From: Baylisascaris procyonis
Lineage: Eukaryota; Nematoda; Chromadorea; Rhabditida; Ascarididae
NCBI GenBank assembly: GCA_037389465.1
Contig: JAZARR010000171.1
Coordinates: 3,596,001 to 3,660,000 of the forward strand
Direction of reading: 5' to 3'
DNA: 64,000 nucleotides
In this document: positions 38,931 through 52,000 of the stretch, piece after piece
Layout: every line of letters starts with the position of its first letter
Numbering within the stretch: the stretch's first letter is position 1
The notes under the pieces: model-generated
The model's database searches: none
Seen by the model: the letters and a program-made list of their open reading frames with translations, nothing else
Told to the model about the DNA's origin: nothing
Translations under genes and position numbers: made by a program

Positions 38931-41640
38931 AAATTGGGTCTTCCATCGACACACAAATTTCCAGCCTTCTTTGTTGATGGTTGTGGTTGGTTGGAAAGCC
39001 TTTTGAATGGAGAGCTGAGTTGCCCATGTTTGTGGCAGCAGAATGGTATTGTAAAGACTTTTTCTATCCTATCCTCAAAACGTTGCACCGTTTGCAATGT
39101 CAGGTACCTATGCGATTATCGTCTCTTAGAGCGCTTTTATTTCTTGAAACGTTGCTAAGAGTCAGTCATCCGATCCATTGTTCAGTATCGATTGTGACGT
39201 CTTCACTATCAGTACTGGAAATTAACCTTAAAATCCCCGCCCCATCTACAATTCTACAATATCAGAGGGTTATTCTGTATTGCCAAATATACGGATTCGA
39301 TGAGCAATAAGTTTCATCTGGAAATCCCGGAGAAAGATTAACAGCATGTAATGAATATATAGCCGCTAAAGATGACTGATGGATCGTTGAATCCTTATGA
39401 ATGCTGTCACCCTCATCAAGGATAGTAGTTGAAAAGAGATTCTTTCTAAGAAGAGAAAGGTGATGACGCTTTAATATTTTATTTTTGACCTTTTATTTTC
39501 GATTTAATTCTGTATTTGAGTACATAAATAATAAATAAATGTATATATAATTGAGTTTGAATCTAATATAAAAGGTGTTGAAGATATATGTTGATTTATG
39601 ATGTTTTTTAGGTGAATGCTTAGAAAGCATCTTGACCATACAAATCTTTGGAGGGGAGGGGGGGGGCGAGAGACTTGTCTGGAAAAATGAGTGCGTATTC
39701 GAGAAAGCTTTATTCCATGAAGCTCATTTAGAGGGGCTTATATTCTCTAACAAATACTGTATGCCTGTCTCATTAACGTGTCTTATAATTATACGATTTG
39801 AACTCGTAGCCTTTCCAATTCTTACGAGCTCTGCAAGCATTTAGGAAGTATATGAGCATTGTGAGAATAAAATTTAAATCAAGATTTAAAGTTTTTATGT
39901 TATCTCTTTGAATTGTTTAGTAATAATATTGACCATAAAAGATTGATCGATTTTATTTAGTAAAATTGAAAGATAAAAAAATTGTTCTGAGTTTAATTCT
40001 GCAACAAAATGGAAGTTTTGTGATTTACTTGCTGGTATAAGAAAGCGCCGAAAGATTGAATTTAATATGCACTGATTGTCATATTTGCTATGCGCAAATG
40101 CATCGTCGAGGATAGCCTAAACGGCAATTTTTATGTAGTGTTTTGTTGATGAGTGCCGATGACCTCACTCAAAAACTAGATTCAACGTCAATGGTATATT
40201 GCTGAATTTGGCACATTGCCTATTCACCGATCGTGACCTGAGCGTATGCCACTTCGTTGTATAGTTATCGTTGCATTCCGTTTTCATCTTCTTTCATCGA
40301 TTATTAAATTCCAAATATATTAGAAATTAAAGAGGCAATTGCTTTGTTTGTGTGCTCGACTTAATTGTGGTTTTGATTGATGAAGTACTTGGAATCGAAC
40401 TCATACTTGATAGATCATCTGAAGATAGTTAACGATCGAACCTTGGAGTAAGTAGGAATGGACGGGTAGAATAGAGAGAATCACCTCAACATTTGGTCGA
40501 GAATTCACGGTCGATTGAATCGTAGAAATGGGTTTTACGTTGATGGCCTAGTAGTGATGCTTAATGATTTTAGCTGAATGTTGTTGAAGAATTTCTATCC
40601 ATTCGTCACTCGCCTTTATCGTTGTAAATGGGCCGCCACATTGCCGTCAACGCAGATAGCAAACCAATCGATGAGAGTTGTATTTCTTAAACAAAACCAG
40701 TTGCTAGTTTTTTTTTTTTTTTTTTCTTTGGCGTGATTCTTAATTCTAATCTTTAGAACACCCCTCCTCCATTCTTCGAGGTAAAGGAAAATGGGAAGGG
40801 GGAATTTCTGAAAGAAATTGGGAGAATCATTTCCTAAGTTTTTTTTGGTGGTGGAGACGAGCAAATAACCTTTATATTTCATTCGATTCGCCTTGCACAT
40901 ATTTTTTTATAGCTGCGTCTGTCCCTTTGTTTTAAAATTTTGTTCTATACTCATTATATTTTCACTTTCAACTCTCTCTTCCCTCATCTGCCCGACTATA
41001 ACGGATCTCTTGAATTCATCGGGCTAGAGCTGATTGAACTTATAGCTGTAATCTTTTTCACTTATCACTTTTAAACCATATATTCATTCAGCAACATGTT
41101 CATATTAGTCATCTTGTCGTTGGCCTGACTGTCCATTCGAGTCGAATTACTTCATTGTCGTATTTTAGGATATGTAGATGTGTTCGCTTAATCAGCTGCT
41201 AGAAGGGTCAGATAAATTCTCGTGATCTCTAATGGAAATTTTTCTGGGTATATATTTTTCATTTTCATTCTAGTCGTGGTTTTTTTGTTTTTTGAGAACG
41301 AATATTCTCTTCATAAATGTGGGTACATATAGTACACTTTGTAGATTGTGAAAGAAATAACAGTTGAATTATATTGGCGCCTTACTAAAAAACTGCATCT
41401 GCGGTTGTTCATTCTGTGGGTTCGTTCGTTGAATTTTCTTCGAAAGTTTCACTTGAGTGTAAATGCATTGCATTCGAATGGTCGGTAACTTTCATTTCCG
41501 GTTTGCTACATTTTAAGGTAGTATTAATAATAAAAATCACTCGAAAAATATGAACCATCGAAAAGGTTGAAGCACACGTGAGCATACACCAATCACGCCT
41601 GCTGACTTCATTGGCATGAAGGTTGAAATATTGGCATGTG

Positions 41641-41751
41641 GCCACCGGCTGGCAGCTAAGGCGGCAAATATGTTCGCCTCGTTGAACACCTCATTTCATC
41701 GGAGAGCACCTCTTCGATGTGTTCAACGCATCTCGCTGTGCTAGTAGCGAG
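41641..41751 (+). ncRNA. candidate structured RNA: three consecutive stem-loops
   Basis: A GC-rich island in AT-rich DNA folds into three stem-loops in a row. First, AGGCG (41659-41663) pairs with CGCCT (41675-41679). Second, CGTTGAACAC (41680-41689) pairs with GTGTTCAACG (41719-41728), enclosing ATCGGAGAG (41698-41706) paired with CTCTTCGAT (41710-41718) around a CAC loop; this makes 19 pairs with one G-U and one 8-nt bulge. Third, CTCGCT (41732-41737) pairs with AGCGAG (41746-41751). I recognise no known RNA family. The strand is uncertain because the folds are nearly symmetrical. Confidence 0.35.
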
Positions 41752-42390
41752 TGTGCCGCAAAGGTTGAGTGAGATAACACCTACTTGACTGGCTCTGCGG
41801 GCATAGAGATCCGTCTCGTACCAGTCGGTTGCCTTAGTGTGGAGGGTTCAGTTTGCTGGCCTAATTACTCCATCAGCTGTTTTATTATTTATTTCGTTTT
41901 GGATATCACCTTTGTCGTTTGCGTTTTTCACTCTCATTTATTATACGTATATTTCTTTGTATATCTGCGGGTTTCTTTTTTTTGAAATGTGTTTTACTTG
42001 TGTCTTTTTTCTTATATTGTGCTAATCGATTGTATTTGCAACATAGGCGGATTGTTATTCCTTTAAAATCACTTATTGGTTTCCTTGAGTAATCGCGTTT
42101 TTTTGTTCATCGTATTCTGCGTTTTTCTTTTCTTCCTCTCGCCATCTCTCATTTCTCTTTTTTCTGTGGTGTTTTCCATCTACTTTTTTATATTTTTTTC
42201 TTTTGATTACAATTTTTTAAGCGTTTTTTCCCTTTCTTTTTGTTGTGTATTTTGCGATGTTGATCAAGGCTGCTGATTTATTGCATTATATGTGGATACC
42301 CTCATTGTTGATTTCTTGCATAGGTGTGTTAGATAGTTGATATGACCATGAAATCTTAACTCTCTTCATATGTTTGATTGGTTGAATGAA

Positions 42391-42460
42391 GTGGGGGGGG
42401 GGAGGAGGGGAGGGAGTGGGAAAGGGCTAATATAGGGAGGGGGGGGGGGTGACGAGGAGG
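42391..42460 (+). other. G-rich tract with quadruplex potential
   Basis: Several runs of three to ten G (GAGGAGGGGAGGGAG and a later G10 run) lie within about 70 bases. The motif GCTAATATA follows G-rich DNA twice (42426 and 42460), suggesting a small local duplication. Confidence 0.6.
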
Positions 42461-43419
42461 CTAATATAAGAGAAACAGATATCGGCGTTGATGGCCATTG
42501 TAATTCTTTTCTATCATTGAATGTTGCATCAGTATGGTCACAACATTCATTTCTGCAGTGTTACTGTTTCAACTTGTAAGGAAAAAAACAAAAAATCTTT
42601 ATTCATATTATTAATTTTGAGTGACTTAAATGGTACTTTTTCTTTATGAATTTGCAGAGAGTATTGATGTTACAGAATTTGAGAGAGGGGGGGGGGGGGG
42701 TGAATGGGAGTTGTTTTAGAAATTAAATGATATCATTGAGTAGATGGTGAGAAAATTCGGGCTAAGAGGTGTGTTCTCGTTTCACGATCGTATTCCTTTT
42801 TTCTTGCTGATGTGTGCCTCGTTTGCACCATTTCAGCGACGCCAATAATGATGCATATTGACATTTCACTTGCATATGGCAGTGTATCGTTTTGCATTGC
42901 TCTAAGAACTAGATGCACAACGCAGTTTTATTGGTGATCGCGTTCTATAGTGAATAGTTGTTACTAACAAAACGGATACTCTATGATCCCATTTCTTTAG
43001 GGCTGAAGTTTTGAGGGAAACACCATCTTTCATCACATAGAACTTGAAAAATTTACCCATTTTCATGTAATTTTTTATGTGCTTTCATTGCGAAATATCA
43101 GAATTTCATTGAACATTAAATGCTGCTTACGCTGAAATCTTGAAATATTTGTAGAAACGGGAATGACGATTGTTCCGGGTGAATTATTCTACGTTGAAGT
43201 GAATAATAACGGATAAGAGGAGAGAGCACACAGGTCAAACATTTCGCATTTTAGTCGACTTTTTCGCGTTTAATTTTTTCCGTTTTTCTCTTGCAAACTG
43301 CTCTAGAATTTCGCTGTCAGTAAACATTTGTTGGCCTTGTTTCTAGCGTTTGCTTCGTTTATGTTTCAGTGCGTAGAGCCATTGGAAAAGAATGTATGAA
43401 CATATGTATGCGTCCATTT

Positions 43420-43429
43420 AAATAAATAA

Positions 43430-43477
<48 letters not shown>

Positions 43478-43478
43478 T
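43420..43478. repeat. AAAT repeats leading into (TA)n microsatellite
   Basis: Four AAAT units are followed by TA dinucleotides with one TG interruption, ending just before TTTCGGCAGCG. Confidence 0.93.
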
Positions 43479-44784
43479 TCGGCAGCGCATTCGATCTGTT
43501 ATTGAAATCATAGTATCTATGCAAGTTTATTACTCATTTGTTGAAGATGGTATGCGTGATGGTGCTTGTGAAAAAATAGAAATCAGTGCGTTGAAAATTT
43601 CGCCATCAGTTTGGGAACATTTAATGGAAATTTCAATTTCTCTGAAATATTTTTTATTCAACTTCAATTTCTAAGAAATTTGATTAGTTTTCAGTTATCA
43701 AAGAGCAATTATTTTTTCATCGTCTAATGAGTTCAGTGCTGATTGTTTTTAGTAAAGTTGATTGCTCGTATGAACACATTCGCATTGCAAAGCAATTGTG
43801 CCCGCTGTTTCTTATTGCTTGCAATCTATTGCTTCACCCATCCATTCCATAATGATCCCATCCATCCTCTTTATGGTGCACTCTAGACACTTTGGCGTGA
43901 GAATATATGCGAAGTGAATCGATCCGTTAACGATAAGGCAACAGACGGGGTGAAGAGTGGGAAGAAAGTCATTCCCACTTTGGCGGTCCTAGTTGGGGAA
44001 GGGAGGAGAACTCTTTGTCACTAGGGTTGAAAAGGGAATTGAAACCTTCCGAGCAAAGGGTGGAGGAGAGTAATCACGGGCATTAGCGAAGGATGGAGAG
44101 GATCATCCACAATATAGTGGAGGAAAGGGTTGGGGTGTGGAAGAAAGAGGGGAACGAAGCCATTGGTACTATAGTAGGGAGGGACCTTTGGGATGAGATA
44201 ATTGCTGATTAGACACCAAAAAGGGGTATTGGCTTAGATGGGATGAAATAGTACATTTTTATAACATTTTTTTCTACTTCTCCACCTATTCAGTTTCATA
44301 AATCGTTTAGAATGCTTTCCAAATTTTTTTATGCTGCAAGTATTATCCAGAAACATGTCACTTGTTGACTGATTGCTTTTAATGTTTTGCCACTCACCAT
44401 TCAAATAGTGCTGAGGGTATTCCCACTCGCTATATCCAACGATTGGTTTTCGTTGTCGTCTAGTTCTTTAGTATAATCTATACTTTCGGAGTATACACAG
44501 CGGGTCTTTTTTGTTCTATATCGAAAACGTGTACCTGAATCTCGATTATTATTATTATTATTATTAAGGAACAGCTGGCAGGAATCTTCGCATCACCTTT
44601 AATGGTTTCTTTGTATAACGTTCTTAATCGATATTAATCTTTGAGAATTTATTTCAGAAATTATTTTGGCATAAATACAGGCCATAGAGATGTTGATGAA
44701 AACATGATGTCGGCATAGTTACAGATTTCAATGATATGTAAATGTATATGCGAATATCGCTGATATAGAAAATATGGAATTGGA

Positions 44785-44792
44785 TGACGTCA
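44785..44792. promoter_or_regulatory. TGACGTCA palindrome (CRE-type site)
   Basis: Fourth exact copy of the CRE-type palindrome in the window. No adjacent gene is recognised. Confidence 0.25.
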
Positions 44793-45049
44793 CTCATGTG
44801 CAGTGACTTTTTACATTGGGAATATTCATGTAATCCACAATGAAGCAACGATTACTTCATTCGATAATATTTGTGTTGCTTGGAAGGGTAATGAGATATT
44901 CAGCACATTGCTGCTTCTGGTTGTGCCTTCTAGTGCTATTGCAACAAGTTTTTCCTTTTTTATCGTTGGAATTTGGATATTCATATTAATAAAGGGGAGT
45001 TTTTTATTTTGACCTTAGAAAAGTCAAATTTATCCTCTTCATATCGCCT

Positions 45050-45120
45050 TTCTTTCTTTCTCTCTCTCTCTCTTTCTCGTCCTTTTCACTCTCTTCTTCT
45101 CTTTTCTTTTTTTTTTTTTT
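45050..45120. repeat. CT-rich array ending in T run
   Basis: TTTC and TC units pass into a run of about 13 T bases. Confidence 0.9.
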
Positions 45121-46389
45121 GTGCGGTAAATTTATATGCTCATATGTTTTAAATAATTCGAGCACTTTTCTTTTTTCAGCGGGAAATTTCAGATACAAAG
45201 ACTCTTTTGTATCCTAGAAAGAACGTAGAGGCATAGATTGATTAAAATTGAGGAAATTATGAAATTAGAGAAGATCAAAATTGAGAATATTGAGAAAGTA
45301 TTGATCTATTGCAATGGAAAATTCTGTAATTAAATAATATGAACAAAGACGACTAATTAATGGAAGAAAGGGCGAAAAAAATAATGTTGCCAAGTTTTTT
45401 TATCTTTTCAATTGTTTTATCTCCTCGTTGATAGCCTGTTTCATCCTTTTTTTTTTCTGCACAATTAAACACATATATGCTATTTTAAATCAGTCACTTT
45501 ACTTCTTAGAAAAATTCAGAAACAATAAATTGGCCATCGATATTAGTAAATTTTTTGCCCTCAAATATTTTAATATACTCTTTGGTGGAGAGCACAAAAT
45601 TTTATGATAAAATGGCTATAGAAAAGAAATAGAGGAAAGTATAAGAAAAAGTTGGGAATTGAGGTAAGATATGATAAGGAGAGTTTCCGTTCAAGTTGAG
45701 CCCAAATACGAAAATTTTAAATTTTACGGCTATTTTTGATGATTCCAAAAAATAGTGCTGTATAAAAGCACATTTCCATTCATATTACATTGCAACAGAT
45801 TGCTGGAGTTTTTTTTTTTTTAATGTTTGAGATCTCCATTATTGCAGCGTTATATTTATGTGTATTTTAAAGTACCGACCGATGATAAAGTTGTGGTTGT
45901 GAAATTCGATTGCTACCTTTGAAACATCGAATAAGCAGTTATTATCGTCACCTTAAAAAATTATTAATGCGTAAATTTACTTTAGTTATTAATGGGTAAA
46001 CTTACCTTTATAGTTCACAGATCTATTATATTTTCTAAGAATATTGATATGTTGATCGATAAGTTGATTTTTGATCAATAGATTCATAGGGTTTATGTGA
46101 CTGCTGAATTTGAAAAAAAAAAACAAACATTTCCGTTTGCAATCTTCGTGATGCGCTTTCCCACTTACTTGTCGATTTTTAGTTGATATTGATGTTTTAT
46201 ATTTGCATAAAATCAACGTTGCACATAACTCCATTAACGCCTAAATTGAAAACAAACCGATGGCAGTAAAATAGACAACACTGGATTGCAGCATTTTTTT
46301 GGGGCGAGAAAATCAGTTGGTGGATTTCTCGCAAGTAGAACATTATGAGCGCTGTTGGTGTTGAAATGCGTATTATTTTTGTTTTCGGC

Positions 46390-46460
46390 ATCCTCTTTCC
46401 CTCTTTCTCTCCCCTGTTTCTCTCTCTCCCTCTTTCTCTGTCCCTCTTTCTCTCTTCATT
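46390..46460. repeat. CT-rich imperfect array
   Basis: Polypyrimidine tract of CTCTTTCTCTC-type units. Two overlapping serine/leucine/phenylalanine-rich ORFs arise from it. Confidence 0.85.
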
Positions 46461-49012
46461 TCTTTCCTTTCTATTTTTTCATCGGTTTTTCTTCGTTTCT
46501 TTCTCGCAATTTGAATCTGTCATCATGTACACCGATTATTGCCTCAAAGAAATTCACGTATGGAAAGGTAATTGATCGTTAAGGTATGTCGATTACCCTT
46601 TATGATTTTCCTATTGCTGTTTCACTTAAATGATATGAAGAGTAGTATAGGGCATTTCTTGTTATTTCTGTTGAAATGCATCAAATTTTCAACACTCTGA
46701 GTGATGGTTATATAATAATTGGTAAATGATGAAGGGATTGCGGCATTATTTACTATGCTTTCATTTATTATAAAAAAATAGCATCAGGTTTATTTATCTT
46801 TATATGAATATTTGCATAAACATTCACCTCCGATATTTGACAGTAGCGAATTAAAGAAAATATTGTAAAATCTAAGAGGCACAAAACTTAATTAGTATCT
46901 CTTAGTATAGATACGGCAACCTCAATCGAATTGTATAGCACTTGATGAAGTGTTGAAGAGAGGGAATAGAAAAGCAAGATTATATGAGCGATTTCAATTA
47001 AAGAGCAATCGCTCTTAACACTTTCATTGTCCGTTAATTTATACATTTTAGTCAGGTCTTATTTATCGATGTATTTTATGTGGAAAAATATCGCTGTATG
47101 CAACGAGATTGTTGAGGTTCTATTCCCCTTGTCCCCCATCATTATTGAGGTTATATCCTCCCATCCCTATTTCCCAAATTTAATTGGTTCACTTTTACGT
47201 TTATTTATATGAGGAGAGGGAATGATAAGTTGGATGGTAAAGTGTTGATAAGTATGCTCGTTGTGTTATGTTGTTGTGTTCCGATCGGGATTCGATTGTT
47301 CGATGATGTGTTGTGCTGATCGTAGAACGACGCTGCAACGCTGCTCTTATTGATTGTGCTTGTTGCCTCGTTTCTTGTGACGAATGTACCGCTCAACCAC
47401 TTGACCCGATCGTCACAGTTTATTGGCCATACACTCTATCATTGTAGCACGTTGAGCGTTCGCTTTCGTAACTTTACAATACTATGTGACGAGTAGGTTT
47501 TTGTGAATTCGAAATTAGATGCTTCGTTTTTTTTGAATTCAGGAGAATTTACGGATCCGGAAACGTCTTTGAAATCTCCCGCAAATCCAATTCGAAACTG
47601 TTTTCCGACTCGTTATTCTTTTATGTACAAATAGCAGTAGTTTCCATAACAGTGGTTTCATAAAGAAATGTGCGCATATCGTATCACTGAACGTGGGTTA
47701 TTTCTAATTTTGTTGACGCTTTTTGTTGATCACATCCTCTCTTAGAAGTATATTCATCAGTGCATTTCTTGAGTTACTGATATATCAAAAGAAAGCAGAA
47801 GTCAGATTCCCACTGTTTCCGTTCCATCGTGTTTAATTGGACGTGTTTTTTTTTTTTTTTTTTTGCATATCTCAGTAATTCTTCAATTTTTTTTTTTTGT
47901 TCCACATTTCCTGCGCCCCTTTTTACTCCAGACGCGCCCTCCTTTCCTTCTTCAGTCTTCTGCTACCGTAGATTCCTACTTCATTCATTAAGAAATTCAT
48001 CATTTAAAGTTTTTGAAATGTCAATGCATGCATCTTATACTTACTCGGATGTAATGATACGTTTATATTTGCAGCTACATTTCGATTTTTGTTGATTTAC
48101 ATAAATTGAAAAATGAGTTATTATTTGTGAAGAAACTTTTAATTTCAATTTGTGTAAATTCAAAAGGAATAAAGCGATTGTCGTATTTGATGAGAGCAAC
48201 GATGGATACGATCATCGATGTGTTGCTATGCTGCACATCGCTTTTATCCACTCGACTTCCTTTCCTCTTTGAATGTTTCATATGTCAGCACTTTGCACTT
48301 CACTTATATACGCTCATTACATGAACAAGTTTGATTCTAGCTTTTTTCTCTCCTTTTCTTTCTCTTTTTCTCTCACTAGACAATCTTTTTACTCTCTCAT
48401 GATGCCACTTATAACTTTAACTCTTTTATTTCAATCATTTTTCTATATTTTTCCACTCAAATCTCGTTTCGTCGTTTCTTTCTTTCTCTATTGCGATTAT
48501 TATGCACTTTATTTCCATGTTGTCGATTTTTGTTTATAATATTAATGAAGTGAAGTTATAGCCAAGTAGAAGATTAGGGGATGGGGTTTAATTAGATTGT
48601 TTACGGTACACTTTGTAAATTGTACTCAATCAGCTGTAATATTAGTGATGATGATAGAATTAGATATGATGTGAAAAGCGTTGATCGATGTGATGGTGGC
48701 TGCGTCGATGGCACTCTTTACTTTTACGCATCGGATGCTTTTACTGAGCGATTCGTTTGCCACACCCATTCACTCATTCACTTCATTTCCGTAGTTGCAG
48801 ATCCGTCGTAGATTGTTCATAGATTTCACCGCTGTGCCGGAACGGTGATTCGGTAGGGGAATGTGCTGAGAATGAATCTCTGTGATCTGAATGATAAGAA
48901 TTATTTTTAAACACTTTGACTTTTCAGTAAGATGTCCATAAGAGTTTTTTGGATTTCCCATTTCTTCCCATAGAATTTTTCCACTTTGGTGCTTCAGAAC
49001 CAATAGATTTTT

Positions 49013-49015
<3 letters not shown>

Positions 49016-49081
<66 letters not shown>
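49016..49081. repeat. (TA)n microsatellite, about 33 units
   Basis: Uninterrupted TA array that produces repeated Tyr-Ile spurious ORFs on both strands. Confidence 0.97.
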
Positions 49082-49084
<3 letters not shown>

Positions 49085-52000
49085 TCCCGCTCACTTTGCT
49101 TACGTATGCACAAATCAAAGGAAGCCTTAATACTCGTAAATAAACTGTTATTTGAAAAGTTTCGGTTGTATTATTCAAAGAAGCTTCATTAAAGTCTCTT
49201 CTTATGAGTGATAAATATTGGCGTTATGCACCAAAGTCAAAAAGGGGAAATGGAATAGATCCTGCACGACCGATTTGCAGAATATTCAAGTTTGAGTGGA
49301 TTTATGGTGTTCGAGTGATCGGATCAATCGGCAGTATATAGATCAGCAAGTGAACGTAAACGTTTTGATGGATTCATCGATTGCTCACTTTAGTATGAAT
49401 GTGACCAACGAACGTTGCATTTCTCTTCGATGTTCATTTTGATGATGGTGATGCGATTTTTGCAAATTGTTGCAATAGTTGCATCTTACCTTTGCATGTG
49501 TGTGTCTGTATGTGTATATTTGTCTGCGTATGTCTGTCGTCTGTCTGTCTCATTTTAATGTTGCTTTTTTTATCTTGTAAGCAAAAAACAGAGAACACGA
49601 TATTCTCCCTCAGATTGCCAATCTCTTCGACGAGTTATTGACATTAAATGTATCGTAAAATATGTGAACGATTTTTTTTCTTGTTGGCAAAAGCTGCTAA
49701 ATGCAGATGAAAAACTAATTTTTATTTGGGGATTTTTGCAAACGATCGGTCACTCGCCATTATTGACTCAGAATATTGGTGCAACCGGTTGGTTTATGGC
49801 ATAGTGCGATCAATATCGAAGATTAGCTACCTGATGATGTTGGCCATATATTTTGATGGTATCGCTATGCTTAGCAAAGCTTGTACCACAGCTTATACCT
49901 CTATCTATCGTGGACAAATATGACGGAAGAGAGTTGTAACGCTTATGAAAATAAAGCGGTATTTTTATGTCTTTGAATCATCATCTCCTACAGACAATTG
50001 AATGGTCACTGTTTAGTCATAGGGAGTGAAACATTGCAAAACTATTGAAATAAATAGGTTCCATTCAGCGTCAACACGAGGAAATGGAAGAGATTCCAAT
50101 GCAATTAGTTACAGTAATGAAATAAATTTTCGTTTCGAGACCCAATGATTTGTGTCGTTTGCCTTTACTGATTGCCGATCTTTGGTTAAGCGTGAGAATA
50201 TATCCCTGATGGTTGGTTCTGCAACGTTTACGTAATTGTTACTAAAATTATGGATCACTTATTGATGAAATTAGTCATTATCGACATTTGCCAATTCATT
50301 TCTTGCAATCAATTAGTAACATCTTCATGAATTTCTATAGTAATTATCAGATTTTTCATTGCCATTTTGAATTATTATTGCTCTTTTTTTTATATCACTG
50401 AATCACTATTTGCGGACACTTGTTTACTTGCGGTTTAAAGCTTGAGAACACAAAATGTACACCGTTGATAAAGTGAACTATGCTGCGATAAACACATTTC
50501 ACATCTGTACGTATTTAGAAAATCGACTACTTTGTTAGCTTCAAATACGTCAGCGTCTGGAGTGCACGTTGCTTCGGAATCCAATCTCTTCCGATCTTTA
50601 ATTCAGTTCCTTTTGTTCTATCTCCCTCCAGCCTGTTCCCAAACACGCCCCCCCCCCCCACTCCACCTCTATCCCCCCCCACTCTCCTCCCCGCATCTAC
50701 TTTGATTTTACTTACTGCGTCTCGTTGTTGAGGGATTGCCCATTCGTGGGAAAGCTTTATCATATGATTGGTAGAAGTAACGTATGAGCATAACATAGTG
50801 CTATTGCTGTTGGGTTTTATAGTATTTGCAAAGGGATTTAAGTTAGTGAATGCATGTGTCAGAGGGCCTGAAACTGTGATATTTGCGTTACTGTACTGAT
50901 GCGTTACCAGTTGAGCCATTGTCTTTTGGTCATTTCCACTCGGTGAAATGAGTTCTTACTGTCTCCTACATTTTTTCTTTGCTTCCTTTATCTTATTCTT
51001 CCCCTCTTCGATTCCCTCTCCATCTCTGATCCTGAACTGATTAAGTAACGGGGTCACATCCAACTATTAGTATTTTCAATGTCTTTATTGATTTTTAATT
51101 TATATTGATTATTCGGCTTCATACTAACTAATATCCAATTGCTAATAATAGATGTTTGAACTGATCGTCTTTCATATTGACACCATTTATCTTTTGTGGT
51201 ATTGTTGTCTATCTTTTGTTCACATTGTCACCATCAATCAACGTTCTCAGCGGGTAAACTAAAAGTTGCCTATTGTTGCGATATGTTTCATAGGGTTCCT
51301 GAATATAGAGGTATGAACACCCTCCCTCATCCCGTTCCCCTTCTACCTCTCTCGACCCTTCTTTACCCGCTCCTTCTCCCCACACCTTTTACCTTTCTCC
51401 TTTAATTCCAACATCAATTGTGAATATCAGATTTGAATCTTCATAAACGATTCATTGAGTTTAATATCTCAATTTGAAACGTTTAGTTGCGAAAATTTTT
51501 ATGAATCATAGAAATGAATATCGCCGATCAAATGAAGAGATGAAGAAAAAGGTTGTTATATGCACCACGGATGAATCGTTTATATCGTTTGATCCTTCTA
51601 TTTCGGAAGCATATATTTGCAATCGTTGCATATAGAATCTTTCTTCTATGCAAATTTTTTTAGTGATTTTTGAATCTTTTTATTGCGTGAAATTTTTCTC
51701 TAATTTTCTAAGCACAATCTCAGACCTTTTTTCTTCATCTTTCATCTGTACGAAGATTATCGATACGGATACATTTATCGATTAGAATTCGATCTGAACC
51801 ATATGCGCATTGTTGAATTTTGCGTCTATACCATTTCTACCATACACATTTTTTTCTTTAATGTTAATTGGTCATACCCAGGACATTCCAAATCATGGTA
51901 AGATGAAGTATGTAGAAGAGTGAAAACCATTTCTTTTTTAATGATTCATAATATCTTCGCGGAACGCTTCGTGTTGTTTCTTTCGGTAGATCAAAAACAA

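Larger units (their letters stand above)
33596..41640. other. gene-free region with GATA cluster and pyrimidine tract
   Basis: No supportable gene. It contains a C-rich tract at 33935-33965, a C-run tract at 35373-35395, a GC-rich hairpin-forming patch (36076-36180), a GATA-site cluster (38177-38262), a long pyrimidine tract (38836-38930) and a G-rich tract at 39647-39667. The T-rich + strand yields many short hydrophobic ORFs, none recognisable. Confidence 0.5.
41752..49015. other. gene-free T-rich region
   Basis: No supportable gene. It contains G-rich tracts at 42391-42460 and 42687-42700, a purine-rich stretch at 43975-44190, a TGACGTCA palindrome (44785-44792), and CT-rich arrays at 45050-45120 and 46390-46460. 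Hydrophobic ORFs at 41785-42276 and 47829-48539 are translations of T-rich sequence. Confidence 0.5.
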
